Of a DNA stretch of 64,000 nt, positions 34,709 through 42,871 are shown piece by piece. Every line of letters starts with the position of its first letter. The first letter of the stretch is position 1. Position numbers and translations under genes: made by a program. The notes under the pieces are model-generated. The model did no database searches and was not told where the DNA came from. It worked only from the letters and a program-made list of their open reading frames with translations. Origin of the DNA: Litoreibacter ponti (GTDB taxonomy: Bacteria; Pseudomonadota; Alphaproteobacteria; Rhodobacterales; Rhodobacteraceae); contig NZ_QBKS01000001.1 in NCBI RefSeq assembly GCF_003054285.1, positions 1,116,001 through 1,180,000 of the forward strand, given 5' to 3'.

Positions 34709-36508
34709 ATGCTTGACACGACCGTCACCGACGAGACCCAGACCTTCCTCGACACGTTCGGCGCGGCCCTTGAGGCGGGCGATATCGCCGCCGCAAAAGA
34801 GATGTTTCAGGAGGATTGCTATTGGCGCGATCTGGTCACCTTCACATGGAATATCAAAACGGTAGAGGGCAAGGATCAGGTCGAGGACATGCTCAAGCAT
34901 CAACTGTCCACGACAAAGCCGCGCAACTGGAAGATCGCCGAGGACGAAATGCCAACGGAGGATGGTGGCATCACCACCGCCTGGATCAGCTTCGAGACGG
35001 ATGTGGCCCGAGGCTACGGCCTGATCCGCCTAAAAGACGGCAAGATCTGGACCCTGCTGACCACCATGGCCGAGCTCAAGGGCCATGAGGAGCCTGCGGG
35101 CTTCGCCAGACCTCTGGGCGCAAAGCACGGCGCGGGCAAGGCCCGGATGACCTGGAAGGAAGAGCTGGAGAAGGAAGCCTCCGAGCTGGGCTATGATACC
35201 CAGCCCTACTGCCTGATCATCGGCGGCGGGCAAGGCGGCATCGCCCTTGGCGCGCGGCTGCGCCAGCTTGGCGTGCCTACGATCATTGTCGAGAAGAACG
35301 AGCGCCCCGGCGACAGCTGGCGCAACCGCTACAAGTCGCTCTGTCTGCATGACCCGGTCTGGTACGACCACCTGCCGTACATGAAGTTCCCCGACACCTG
35401 GCCCGTCTTCGCGCCCAAGGACAAGATCGGCGACTGGCTGGAGATGTACACCAAGGTGATGGAGCTGAACTACTGGACCCGCACCACCGCCAAGTCGGCG
35501 GAGTATGACGCGGCCAGCGGCGAATGGACGGTCGTGGTCGACCGCGACGGCGAAGAGGTGGTCCTGAAGCCCAAGCAGCTGGTCATGGCCACCGGTATGT
35601 CGGGAAAGAAGCGCATGCCGGACTTCCCCGGCATGGACAAGTTCAAGGGCGTGCAACAGCACTCGTCCGAGCATGACGGGCCCGACCAGTGGTCCGGCAA
35701 GAAGGTGGTCGTCGTCGGCTCAAACAACTCCGCCCATGACATCTGTGCGGCCCTTTGGGAGCATGACGCCGATGTGACGATGGTGCAGCGCAGCTCCACC
35801 CATATCGTGCGCTCAGACACGCTGATGGAGATCGGGCTGGGCGATTTGTATTCGGAGCGGGCAGTGAAATCCGGCATGACCACCGAGAAGGCCGACCTGA
35901 TCTTTGCCTCCCTGCCCTACGCGATCCTGCATGAGTTTCAGATCCCCGCCTACGCAGCGATGAAGGAGCAGGACAAGGACTTCTATGATGGGCTCGAGAA
36001 GGCCGGCTTCTGGCTTGACTGGGGCGACGATGACAGCGGGTTGTTCATGAAATACCTGCGCCGCGGCTCGGGCTATTACATCGACGTGGGCGCGAGCCAG
36101 TTGATCATCGACGGCGAGGTGAAGCTGAAGCGCGGCCAGGTGGTCGAGCTGGACGAGACGGGGGTGATCCTCGATGACGGAACGCATCTGGACGCCGATC
36201 TGGTGGTCTATGCCACCGGCTACAACTCAATGAACGGCTGGGTCGCCGATCTGATGGGCCAGGACATGGCTGACAAGCTGGGCAAGGTCTGGGGGCTGGG
36301 CTCTGACACGACCAAGGATCCCGGTCCGTGGGAGGGCGAGCAGCGCAACATGTGGAAGCCCACCCAAGTGCCCAACCTGTGGATGCATGGTGGCAACCTG
36401 CACCAGTCGCGGCATTACTCGCAATTTCTCGCGCTGCAGCTGAAGGCCCGGATGGAGGGCCTCCCCACGCCCGTTTACGGGCTACAGGAGGTGCATCACC
36501 TGTCGTAA
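34709..36508 (+). CDS. SnoaL-like domain fused to flavin-containing monooxygenase
   Basis: A 599-residue protein. Residues ~5-130 resemble a SnoaL/NTF2-like cone domain. From ~165 there is a flavoprotein monooxygenase with the FAD motif IIGGGQGGIALG (GGGQGG at 172-177), the second nucleotide motif VVVVGSNNSAHDI, and YATGYNSMNGWV near the C-terminus. Such enzymes oxidise small molecules (Baeyer-Villiger or N-hydroxylation) with NADPH; the substrate is unknown. The ATG at 34709 has GGGAG upstream. Its stop codon lies inside the first of four palindromes. Confidence 0.85.
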   Translation: MLDTTVTDETQTFLDTFGAALEAGDIAAAKEMFQEDCYWRDLVTFTWNIKTVEGKDQVEDMLKHQLSTTKPRNWKIAEDEMPTEDGGITTAWISFETDVARGYGLIRLKDGKIWTLLTTMAELKGHEEPAGFARPLGAKHGAGKARMTWKEELEKEASELGYDTQPYCLIIGGGQGGIALGARLRQLGVPTIIVEKNERPGDSWRNRYKSLCLHDPVWYDHLPYMKFPDTWPVFAPKDKIGDWLEMYTKVMELNYWTRTTAKSAEYDAASGEWTVVVDRDGEEVVLKPKQLVMATGMSGKKRMPDFPGMDKFKGVQQHSSEHDGPDQWSGKKVVVVGSNNSAHDICAALWEHDADVTMVQRSSTHIVRSDTLMEIGLGDLYSERAVKSGMTTEKADLIFASLPYAILHEFQIPAYAAMKEQDKDFYDGLEKAGFWLDWGDDDSGLFMKYLRRGSGYYIDVGASQLIIDGEVKLKRGQVVELDETGVILDDGTHLDADLVVYATGYNSMNGWVADLMGQDMADKLGKVWGLGSDTTKDPGPWEGEQRNMWKPTQVPNLWMHGGNLHQSRHYSQFLALQLKARMEGLPTPVYGLQEVHHLS

Positions 36509-36602
36509 GGCGCGTCGACGCGCCTTGGAAAAAACCGCCTTCGAAGGCGGTTTGGAACGCGAGGTCGACCTCGCATCCATGAAGGCCGTTCGAACGGCCT
36601 TC
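36507..36602. repeat. Four consecutive perfect palindromes centred on TCGA
   Basis: Palindromes occupy 36507-36526 (20 bp), 36532-36553 (22 bp), 36559-36574 (16 bp) and 36581-36602 (22 bp). All are perfect inverted repeats with a TCGA centre; centre-to-centre distances are 26, 24 and 25 bp. The cores alternate GTCGAC, TTCGAA, GTCGAC, TTCGAA, while the outer stems differ. They fill the gap between the convergent monooxygenase and DUF815 ATPase genes. T-runs are short, so they are not classical terminators. Confidence 0.85.
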
Positions 36603-36609
36603 CCCGCGC

Positions 36610-37455
36610 CTAGACTTGCAAGCCGCGCCGCCCGGCCAGATCGGTGAAATACTGCCACGCCACGCGGCCCGAGCGGCCGCCGCGGGTCTGCTGCCACTCG
36701 ATGGCCTCGGCCCGCAGCGTGTCCGCATCGATCTCGACGCCGTAGGCCGCGCAGTAGCCGTCGATCATGGCGAGGTATTCATCCTGATCACAGGCATGAA
36801 AGCCCAGCCACAGCCCGAACCGGTCGGACAGCGACACTTTCTCTTCCACGGCTTCGGATGGGTTAATGGCAGAACCGCGCTCATTCTCGATCATGTCACG
36901 CGGCATCAGGTGGCGGCGGTTCGATGTGGCGTAGAAGATCACATTCTCCGGCCGCCCCTCGATCCCACCATCGAGCACCGCTTTCAGAGATTTGTAATGC
37001 TGATCGTCATGGGAAAAGCTCAGATCGTCGCAATAGAGCACGAAGCGATGCTCCGCCCCGCGCAGCAGGTTCAACAGCCGCCCGATGGACGGCAGGTCCT
37101 CGCGCTGAACTTCGACCAGTTTCAGCGGCAGGCCTGAGGCGACGATGTCACCATGCACGGCCTTCACCAGCGACGACTTGCCCATCCCACGCGCGCCCCA
37201 CAGCAGCGCATTGTTCGCCGCAAAACCCTTGGCAAATTGCAGCGTATTGGCGTGCAGCGTGTCGCGCGCGCGCTCAATGCCCACCAGCAGCTCCAACGCC
37301 ACGCCGTTCACATCGGCCACCGGGGCCAGCCGGTCCGGCTCCACATGCCACAGGAAAGCCGACGCACCGTCGAAATCAGGGGCCGCACCGGGCGGCGGCG
37401 AGATACGCTCCAAGGCGGCCGCGATGCGGTCCATCGGGTCGTCGATCATGCTCAT
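36610..37455 (-). CDS. DUF815 family AAA ATPase
   Basis: A 281-residue ATPase with Walker A LLWGARGMGKSSLVKA, Walker B VLYCDDLSF, and a sensor region FYATSNRRHLMPRDM. The DUF815 family is common near tat or surE/nlpD genes in alphaproteobacteria; its role is unknown. The start ATG at 37455 follows the tatC stop by 1 nt, so it is the last gene of the tat operon. Confidence 0.9.
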   Translation of the reverse strand: MSMIDDPMDRIAAALERISPPPGAAPDFDGASAFLWHVEPDRLAPVADVNGVALELLVGIERARDTLHANTLQFAKGFAANNALLWGARGMGKSSLVKAVHGDIVASGLPLKLVEVQREDLPSIGRLLNLLRGAEHRFVLYCDDLSFSHDDQHYKSLKAVLDGGIEGRPENVIFYATSNRRHLMPRDMIENERGSAINPSEAVEEKVSLSDRFGLWLGFHACDQDEYLAMIDGYCAAYGVEIDADTLRAEAIEWQQTRGGRSGRVAWQYFTDLAGRRGLQV

Positions 37456-37456
37456 C

Positions 37457-38359
37457 TTACGGACCACGATCCTCGACGTGGTCCTCGCTCAGATCGTCAT
37501 CCTCGTCGTCCCACAGGCCCTCTTCGCGCAGCTTGACTTCGCGCTCTTTCTCCACGCGGCGCACAAGGAAGATCGACACCTCGTAGAGCCCGTAGACCAC
37601 CACAAACAGGATGATCTGCGTCAGTACATCGGGCGGCGTCACCAGACCCGCCACGGCCAGGATGCCAACGATGGCGTATTTGCGCACATGCTTCAGCCCC
37701 TCGGCAGAGACCAGCCCGGCCTTGCCCATGAGCGTCAGAAGAACCGGAAGCTGGAAGCACAGCCCGAAGGCCACGATCATCTTCAACGTGATGTCGAGGC
37801 TCTCGTTCACCTTGCCGTTAAAGACAATGTCGATGCCCGTATCCGTCGTCGCCTGCGCCACATCCTGCGTGGCGACCAACGCGGCCACAAAGGACGGGAT
37901 ATCGGCAAAGCCTAGGAAGAAGCGCATCGCCAGCGGCACGACGATGAAATGCGCAAAGGCCGCGCCAAGCAGGAACATCAGCGGCGAGGCCAGAAGGAAC
38001 GGCAGGAAGGCCGATTTCTCGTTCTTGTAGAGCCCCGGCGCCACGAAGCGCCACAGCTGATGCGCGATCACCGGGAAGGAAACCATAAGGCCGCCCACGA
38101 TGGAGATACGCACAAGGGTGAAGAAATATTCCTGCGGCGCGGTGTACTGCATCACCGGGTTCGGGTTGCCCAGCTCGCGCATCGTGGTCTCGATCGGCAC
38201 CAGCAGGAAGTCCAGTAGCATCGAGCCGAAGGAGAAGCAGATCACCATGCCGACCACAAAGGCCAGCACGGAGCGGATCAGGCGGGTGCGCAGCTCGGCC
38301 AGATGCTCGATGAGCGGGGCGGAGCTGTCTTCGATCTCGTCGGGGCGCGCGTCGCTCAT
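37457..38359 (-). CDS. tatC: Sec-independent translocase TatC
   Basis: A 300-residue membrane protein with six helices. The N-terminal LIEHLAELRTRLIRS and the first periplasmic part are TatC signatures. It recognises the twin-arginine signal together with TatB. The acidic C-terminal tail (DDEDDDLSEDH) is long. Its start overlaps the tatB stop. Confidence 0.97.
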   Translation of the reverse strand: MSDARPDEIEDSSAPLIEHLAELRTRLIRSVLAFVVGMVICFSFGSMLLDFLLVPIETTMRELGNPNPVMQYTAPQEYFFTLVRISIVGGLMVSFPVIAHQLWRFVAPGLYKNEKSAFLPFLLASPLMFLLGAAFAHFIVVPLAMRFFLGFADIPSFVAALVATQDVAQATTDTGIDIVFNGKVNESLDITLKMIVAFGLCFQLPVLLTLMGKAGLVSAEGLKHVRKYAIVGILAVAGLVTPPDVLTQIILFVVVYGLYEVSIFLVRRVEKEREVKLREEGLWDDEDDDLSEDHVEDRGP

Positions 38360-38853
38360 GCGTCACTGGCTTTCTTCGGGGGCGTCTCTGGCTCGGGCGC
38401 GGCGGCAGGCGCTGCGGTCTCATCTGCCTCGGGCGCGGCTGGCTCCTCGGCCGCCTTGGCAAAGGCCTGTCCTTGCGCCGCGGCAGCCGCATTGGCGGCC
38501 TTCACGGCTTCGACACGGGCGCGGGCGGCCTCTGTCTCGGCCTTGCGCTTCTGCGCCAGCTTGCCGGTCTCGGTGTCGTCATCGAAGGCATCGAAATCCA
38601 CCGCGTCCTTCACCGCCTTGGAGGCGCTGTCGGCGGCGGCCTTAGCCGGGTTCACCGCGGCCTGAAAGGTCTTCTGCACATCGGCCACCCCTGCCCCATC
38701 GGCTGCATCTTCCATCGCGCGGCTGAAATCGCGCGCCATGCGCTTGGCCTTGGCGGTGAACTTGCCAAGCTCGCGGAACATGCCGGGCAGGTCCTTGGGA
38801 CCCACGACAATCAGCGCCACAACGGCGACGATGAGGATTTCGCTCCAACTCAT
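38356..38853 (-). CDS. tatB: Sec-independent translocase TatB
   Basis: A 165-residue protein with an N-terminal membrane helix (MSWSEILIVAVVALIVVGPKDLP), the typical GPKDLP hinge and an amphipathic helix with FTAKAKRMARDFSRAM. The rest is a low-complexity Ala/Glu/Pro tail. AAGGAG lies 7 nt before the ATG. It is 28 nt after tatA. Confidence 0.96.
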   Translation of the reverse strand: MSWSEILIVAVVALIVVGPKDLPGMFRELGKFTAKAKRMARDFSRAMEDAADGAGVADVQKTFQAAVNPAKAAADSASKAVKDAVDFDAFDDDTETGKLAQKRKAETEAARARVEAVKAANAAAAAQGQAFAKAAEEPAAPEADETAAPAAAPEPETPPKKASDA

Positions 38854-38881
38854 GAAAGAGCTCCTTGCGGCTGGGGCGTCT

Positions 38882-39118
38882 TCAGGTCTTGTCTTTTTCG
38901 TCTTCGGTTTCCGGCGTCACGTCGCGCGCGACCTCGGCATCCTGGTCTTCGAGCTCCTTGGTGCCGTCCTTGACGCCCTTCTTGAAGGAGCTGATGCCCT
39001 TACCAACCTCGCCCATCATGGACGAGATCTTGCCCCGGCCAAACAGGACAAGAACGACGACGGCAAGCAGCAGCCAGCCGAGCGGCGGCATGTTGTTGAT
39101 GAACATTGGGGTGAGCAC
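38882..39118 (-). CDS. tatA: Sec-independent translocase TatA
   Basis: A 78-residue protein with one N-terminal helix (LLLAVVVLVLFGRGKI), the FGRGKIS hinge and an amphipathic helix GEVGKGISSFKKG, as in TatA. The GTG start at 39118 is supported by GGAGG 8 nt upstream; an ATG at 39106 would be poorly spaced. It forms the translocation pore and heads tatABC-DUF815. Confidence 0.95.
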   Translation of the reverse strand: MLTPMFINNMPPLGWLLLAVVVLVLFGRGKISSMMGEVGKGISSFKKGVKDGTKELEDQDAEVARDVTPETEDEKDKT

Positions 39119-39324
39119 GGGATTGGCCTCCGATTGGGAATGGGTGTCTCTTGCTTCTATCTAGGCGCGCGCCCTGCCGGAAGGAAGCGCGAAACCCCAA
39201 TTCGCGACCATTCGGCGGGATTTTTTGCCAAAGCTCCGGGTTTACGGAAGCCTCCTGACAGGTTTATGTCAGTTGTGGGGTGCCACAAAGGCCATATCGA
39301 AACAGAATCACAGGATCAAATCGA

Positions 39325-39645
39325 ATGACCACGCACACATCTGACGGCCAGGTGGCCGAAATCGTGACCTTCCGCCTCAAAGACGGTGTCAGCGACACCG
39401 ATTACCTGGCGCTGACCCACCCCAGCCACGCCTTTGTGAGCTACGCACGCGGCTTCGTGACACGCAGGCTCTCCAAGGGGGCGGACGGCACCTGGACCGA
39501 CTACACGATCTGGCAAAGCCTCGACGACGCCAAGGCCGCCCAGGCGGACTTCATGGCGCAGGATTTCGCCCCCGCCATGGTCGGCGCAATTGACGGCGAC
39601 ACGATGCGCATGGAGCACCAGCAGGTGCTCTGGGCCCCGGGCTAG
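39325..39645 (+). CDS. Small protein, probable dimeric alpha/beta-barrel fold
   Basis: A 106-residue soluble protein. IVTFRLKDGVSDTDYLAL and the later TDYTIWQSLDDAKAA with FMAQDFAPAM fit the ABM-like dimeric alpha/beta barrel. It lies 3 nt before the WYL regulator gene and is probably co-transcribed; such pairs suggest that the regulator controls or was recruited with it. No enzymatic role is evident. Confidence 0.6.
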   Translation: MTTHTSDGQVAEIVTFRLKDGVSDTDYLALTHPSHAFVSYARGFVTRRLSKGADGTWTDYTIWQSLDDAKAAQADFMAQDFAPAMVGAIDGDTMRMEHQQVLWAPG

Positions 39646-39648
39646 TCG

Positions 39649-40359
39649 GTGCGGCGCACCGACCGCCTCTTTGACCTGATCCTGTTGCTCAGGGATGGCA
39701 GGTTGCACCGCGCCGAGGATCTGGCGCGGCGGCTGGAGGTGTCGGTGCGCACGATCTACCGCGACATGGAAACCCTGCAGCTCAGCGGGGTTCCCGTCGA
39801 GGGGGAGCGAGGTATGGGCTATATGATGACCGCGCCGATCACCCTGCCCCCACTGAACCTGACGTTGACCGAGCTGGAGGCGCTGCATCTGGGCATGGCC
39901 ATCGTCGGGGAGGCGGCGGATGAAGAGCTGCAATCCGCCGCGGCCTCCCTGTCGGCCAAGATCGACGCGGTGCTGCCCGAGGACCGCGCGACCCCGCCCA
40001 CGGGCTGGGGTTTCGCCGTCTACCCGTTCAAGGACGCCGCGGGGGGCTTCCGCTTCATGCCGCAGCTGCGCACGGCGATCCGGACCCGCCAGAAGCTCAA
40101 GATCACCTACGCCACCGCCGAAGGCGCGCCGGAGGACCGGGTGATCCGTCCGCTGCAGATGGAATATTGGGGGCGGGTTTGGACGGTGTCCGCCTGGTGC
40201 GAGCTGCGCGCCGATTTCCGGGTGTTCCGCACCGACCGCATCCGCGCGCTCAAGCCGCTCGCCGAGCTTTTTGTCGACGAGCAGGGCAAGTCACTCGCGG
40301 ACCTCATGGCCCGCGAGAAGGCGCAGCATGGGCCTATGCCGACGCAGGCTGGAATGTAA
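39649..40359 (+). CDS. HTH-WYL domain transcriptional regulator (YafY type)
   Basis: A 236-residue protein. An N-terminal winged helix (LFDLILLLRDGRLHRAEDLARRLEVSVRTIYRDMETL) is followed by a central WYL domain (LKITYATAEGAPEDRVIRPLQMEYWGRVWTVSAWCELRADFRVFRTDRI). WYL domains sense nucleic-acid or small ligands; many are regulators of stress or defence genes. The GTG start at 39649 follows the upstream stop. Its 3' end overlaps the convergent msrB by 26 nt. Confidence 0.87.
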   Translation: MRRTDRLFDLILLLRDGRLHRAEDLARRLEVSVRTIYRDMETLQLSGVPVEGERGMGYMMTAPITLPPLNLTLTELEALHLGMAIVGEAADEELQSAAASLSAKIDAVLPEDRATPPTGWGFAVYPFKDAAGGFRFMPQLRTAIRTRQKLKITYATAEGAPEDRVIRPLQMEYWGRVWTVSAWCELRADFRVFRTDRIRALKPLAELFVDEQGKSLADLMAREKAQHGPMPTQAGM

Positions 40360-40885
40360 GCGATGTGCCGTTGATGCAATGGGTCATCTTGCCCTCGACC
40401 AGCAGGTAATGCCCCAGATGGCAGCCGCAGCGGCGGCAGTGAATCTCGGTCAACGGGGTCTTGCCGGTCCCCATGGCGCCGTATTCCGGGGTCGGCCCGT
40501 CGATATTGGTCATCACGGACGCGGGCTCCGGATGAATGAAGAACACCCAGCCCTTGCCCTCGACGAAGGTCTTCCAGCGGCCGTCAAAAACCTTCAGCTC
40601 GCAGCCCTTGCAGTGGTAGCTGCCTTCGCGCTTCTCCTCCCACAGGGTGCCGGTCCGCTGGCCCTCGGTGTAGCCCTCGCGCAGGATCTCGTATTCGCGC
40701 TCGCTGAGCTGCGCGCGCCATTCCGCGTCTGACTTGGTGACCTCGTAGACGTAATCGATATTCGCCCCCGCGGCCACGCGCGCCTTGGCGGGCGCGGACA
40801 GGCCCAGGGTCGAGACCGAGGCCGCGCCGCAGGCCAGCAAGGCGCGGCGGCTGAGATGCGTTTGATCGGATGTCGGGCTTGGCAT
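40334..40885 (-). CDS. msrB: Peptide-methionine (R)-S-oxide reductase with Tat signal
   Basis: A 183-residue protein. The N-terminus contains SRRALLACGAASVSTLGLSAPAKA, a twin-arginine signal peptide. The MsrB domain carries two zinc CxxC pairs (CKGC and CRRC) and the catalytic Cys in THCINGTSL. It reduces methionine-R-sulfoxide in exported proteins. The chosen ATG has GGAGGA upstream. Its Tat signal fits the nearby tatABC genes. Confidence 0.9.
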   Translation of the reverse strand: MPSPTSDQTHLSRRALLACGAASVSTLGLSAPAKARVAAGANIDYVYEVTKSDAEWRAQLSEREYEILREGYTEGQRTGTLWEEKREGSYHCKGCELKVFDGRWKTFVEGKGWVFFIHPEPASVMTNIDGPTPEYGAMGTGKTPLTEIHCRRCGCHLGHYLLVEGKMTHCINGTSLTFQPASA

Positions 40886-40921
40886 GGCGGTGTCCTCCGG
40901 GACAGGGAATGGGATGGGCGC

Positions 40922-40948
40922 AAAAAAAGGGCCGCTGGTGGGCGGCCC
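40922..40948 (-). terminator. Rho-independent terminator for the small secreted protein gene
   Basis: On the minus strand, stem GGGCCGC/GCGGCCC is followed by a run of seven T (40928-40922). It ends transcription of 40986-41303 before msrB. Confidence 0.85.
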
Positions 40949-40985
40949 TTTCATGGTCACAGACGCAAGCCTGTCGCGGACGGGC

Positions 40986-41303
40986 TTAGTTGCCGCGCGA
41001 GATGTTTTCCAGCTCTGCTGCCATTTCCGCGGCGGAGTCGCTGTTGTCGAAGAATTCTTGTGCTTCGAGGATCTTCTGCTTGCCGACGGTGTCAGCTTCG
41101 AAGAATGCCTGACGCTCGGCTGCGCTCATGTTGCCCAGGGCAAGACGCAGGCGGGCGGCGGTCACGTTGCCCATGGAGCCCTCGCGCACGATGGTCTCTG
41201 CGGCGGAGCTGTTGCTCATCGCGAAGAGTTCAGCGGCGGATTGGGCAAAAGCGGGGGCAGCGAAGACAAGGCTGGCCGCAGCGGTCGCAAGGATGGTCTT
41301 CAT
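40986..41303 (-). CDS. Small secreted protein of unknown function
   Basis: A 105-residue protein with a Sec signal peptide (MKTILATAAASLVFAAPAFA). The mature part is helical and acidic, rich in Ala/Glu/Ser. It lacks Cys. GGAGAG lies 6 nt before the ATG at 41303, and a 16-bp palindrome lies just upstream. Transcription ends at a strong terminator, so it is a one-gene unit, probably abundant. No family recognised. Confidence 0.75.
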   Translation of the reverse strand: MKTILATAAASLVFAAPAFAQSAAELFAMSNSSAAETIVREGSMGNVTAARLRLALGNMSAAERQAFFEADTVGKQKILEAQEFFDNSDSAAEMAAELENISRGN

Positions 41304-41316
41304 TTGGTCTCTCCAA

Positions 41317-41332
41317 TTCTTTACGTAAAGAA
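41317..41332. promoter_or_regulatory. Perfect 16-bp palindrome upstream of small secreted protein gene
   Basis: TTCTTTACGTAAAGAA is perfectly palindromic with a TTACGTAA core, 14-29 nt upstream of the ATG at 41303. A second TTACGTA lies at 41414-41420 in the same divergent spacer. They may be operator half-sites. Confidence 0.5.
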
Positions 41333-41527
41333 CCCCGACCACAGGCTTAAACAGCTGTGCGGGGCACACTCCCATTGCAAAACGCAAATTTTACAAGGGC
41401 CTGCATGAATTAATTACGTAGTTGCCGGGTGCGCAGCAGGGCCGAAAACCCGGTTTTTCTTGCAGATCGTCCAATTTACCTGCCATTGTCTTGGCATGGC
41501 AAAAACTTGCCTCTTTTACTTTGCGGG

Positions 41528-42445
41528 ATGAAGGACGTGTTCAAGGATTTGCTCGATCTGATGCGTGTGCGCAGCACCGCATATGTGGGCAAGAACATGT
41601 CTGAACCCTGGAGCATCCTGATCGACGAGCACGACGCGCTCGCCCGGTTTCACCTCGTGGTCGAGGGAGAGACCTGGATCGGCCTGCCCGGCGGCAACGA
41701 CGGCGTGATCCTTGGGCCGGGCGATCTGGCGATCTTCCCCGCGGGCAGGGCTCACGAGTATCGCAACCCCGGCAACACCGCCCCGCCCGAGACGCGTTTC
41801 CTGCCGGATTTCGACGCAGGCCCCTATTTTCACGCCCCAAGCGGCGAGCCCGGGCGCACCAACATGCTGTGCGGCTACTTCCGCCTGTCAGAGCGTACAC
41901 CGCCCGCCATCCTGTCGCGGCTGCCCGATATGATTGTTGAGCGCGCCAGTGACGCGCGCAGTAAGGTCGATATGGTAATCGACCTGATCCGCGAAGAGCT
42001 TCTGACCCGCGGGCCCAGCTCGCATATCGTGCTGAACCGTCTGACGGAAATCCTGTGCGTCAAAGCGGTCTCCACCTGGCTGGAGGACGCGCTTGCCCGC
42101 GACACGCATCTGCAGGCGCTGGCCGATCCGCGCACCAAGCTCGTGCTCGACAGCATCCATGCGGACCCGACGCAGGACTGGACCGTTGAGAGCCTCGCGC
42201 GGGTCTACGGCCAGTCGCGCACCGCCTTCGCCGAGCATTTCAAGGAGGCCACCGGCCTGACCCCGATCAATTACGTGCGGCGCTGGCGCATCCGCCTTGC
42301 CTGCACCATGCTCGAGGAAAGCCAGATGACCATCGACGAAATCGCGTTCAAATCGGGCTATTCTGACACCAACGCCTTCAACCGCGCCTTCAAGCGCGAG
42401 ACCGGCAACTCGCCGGGCGCTTACAAGCGGATGCTACGCGCCTGA
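41528..42445 (+). CDS. AraC family transcriptional regulator with cupin domain
   Basis: A 305-residue protein. Residues ~15-130 form the cupin-type ligand domain (FHLVVEGETWIGLPG, GPGDLAIFPAGRAHEY). The C-terminal ~100 residues contain two helix-turn-helices of AraC type (VESLARVYGQSRTAFAEHFKEATGLTP; IDEIAFKSGYSDTNAFNRAFKRETGNSPGAYK). It is divergent from the small secreted protein gene. Its stop overlaps the DUF6314 gene by 12 nt. Confidence 0.9.
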   Translation: MKDVFKDLLDLMRVRSTAYVGKNMSEPWSILIDEHDALARFHLVVEGETWIGLPGGNDGVILGPGDLAIFPAGRAHEYRNPGNTAPPETRFLPDFDAGPYFHAPSGEPGRTNMLCGYFRLSERTPPAILSRLPDMIVERASDARSKVDMVIDLIREELLTRGPSSHIVLNRLTEILCVKAVSTWLEDALARDTHLQALADPRTKLVLDSIHADPTQDWTVESLARVYGQSRTAFAEHFKEATGLTPINYVRRWRIRLACTMLEESQMTIDEIAFKSGYSDTNAFNRAFKRETGNSPGAYKRMLRA

Positions 42446-42868
42446 CGCGCGGCGGTACTCCGAGATCATCCGGTAGTCCTTCTCCGGCCCCACGACCCGC
42501 CACGCGGCCCGCCAGACGGGCCAGGCGCTGAAATCATAGCTCACATGGTAGAAATCCGGATCGCAGTGGTGATTGTCGTCGGGCATCAACCGGTCCAGCG
42601 CGATGTGGTGGAACGGCCGCCCGTCGGCGAAGGACACCGCGATGCCGTCCTCTGATGCCTCCCAGATATAGGCGCGGGTCGCCGTCATCGGCGCCTGCCC
42701 CGCGTAGCTCAGCTGGCCCTCTTCCTCGTAGCGCATCCGGCCTTCGCCATCTGGTGTGAACCGGGCGACCCCCTCCAGCGTGCCCTCTTCGCCATTGCGG
42801 CGGTCGGCGATCTGGCGGCTGAGCTGCCACGCCCCTTCGAACTCTTCAAGCTTGCGCACGTGCCGCAT
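42434..42868 (-). CDS. DUF6314 family protein
   Basis: A 144-residue soluble protein with FEGAWQLSRQIADR, YIWEASEDGIAVSFADGRPFHHIAL and HHCDPDFYHVSYDFS, the pattern of small beta-barrel DUF6314 proteins. Function unknown. It begins 3 nt after the stop of the upstream secreted-protein gene. Confidence 0.8.
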   Translation of the reverse strand: MRHVRKLEEFEGAWQLSRQIADRRNGEEGTLEGVARFTPDGEGRMRYEEEGQLSYAGQAPMTATRAYIWEASEDGIAVSFADGRPFHHIALDRLMPDDNHHCDPDFYHVSYDFSAWPVWRAAWRVVGPEKDYRMISEYRRASGA

Positions 42869-42871
42869 CCG

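Noticed and set aside
36507..36602. Ends of an insertion sequence or MITE
   Set aside because: There is no transposase, no target duplication, and the four palindromes have different arms rather than shared terminal inverted repeats.
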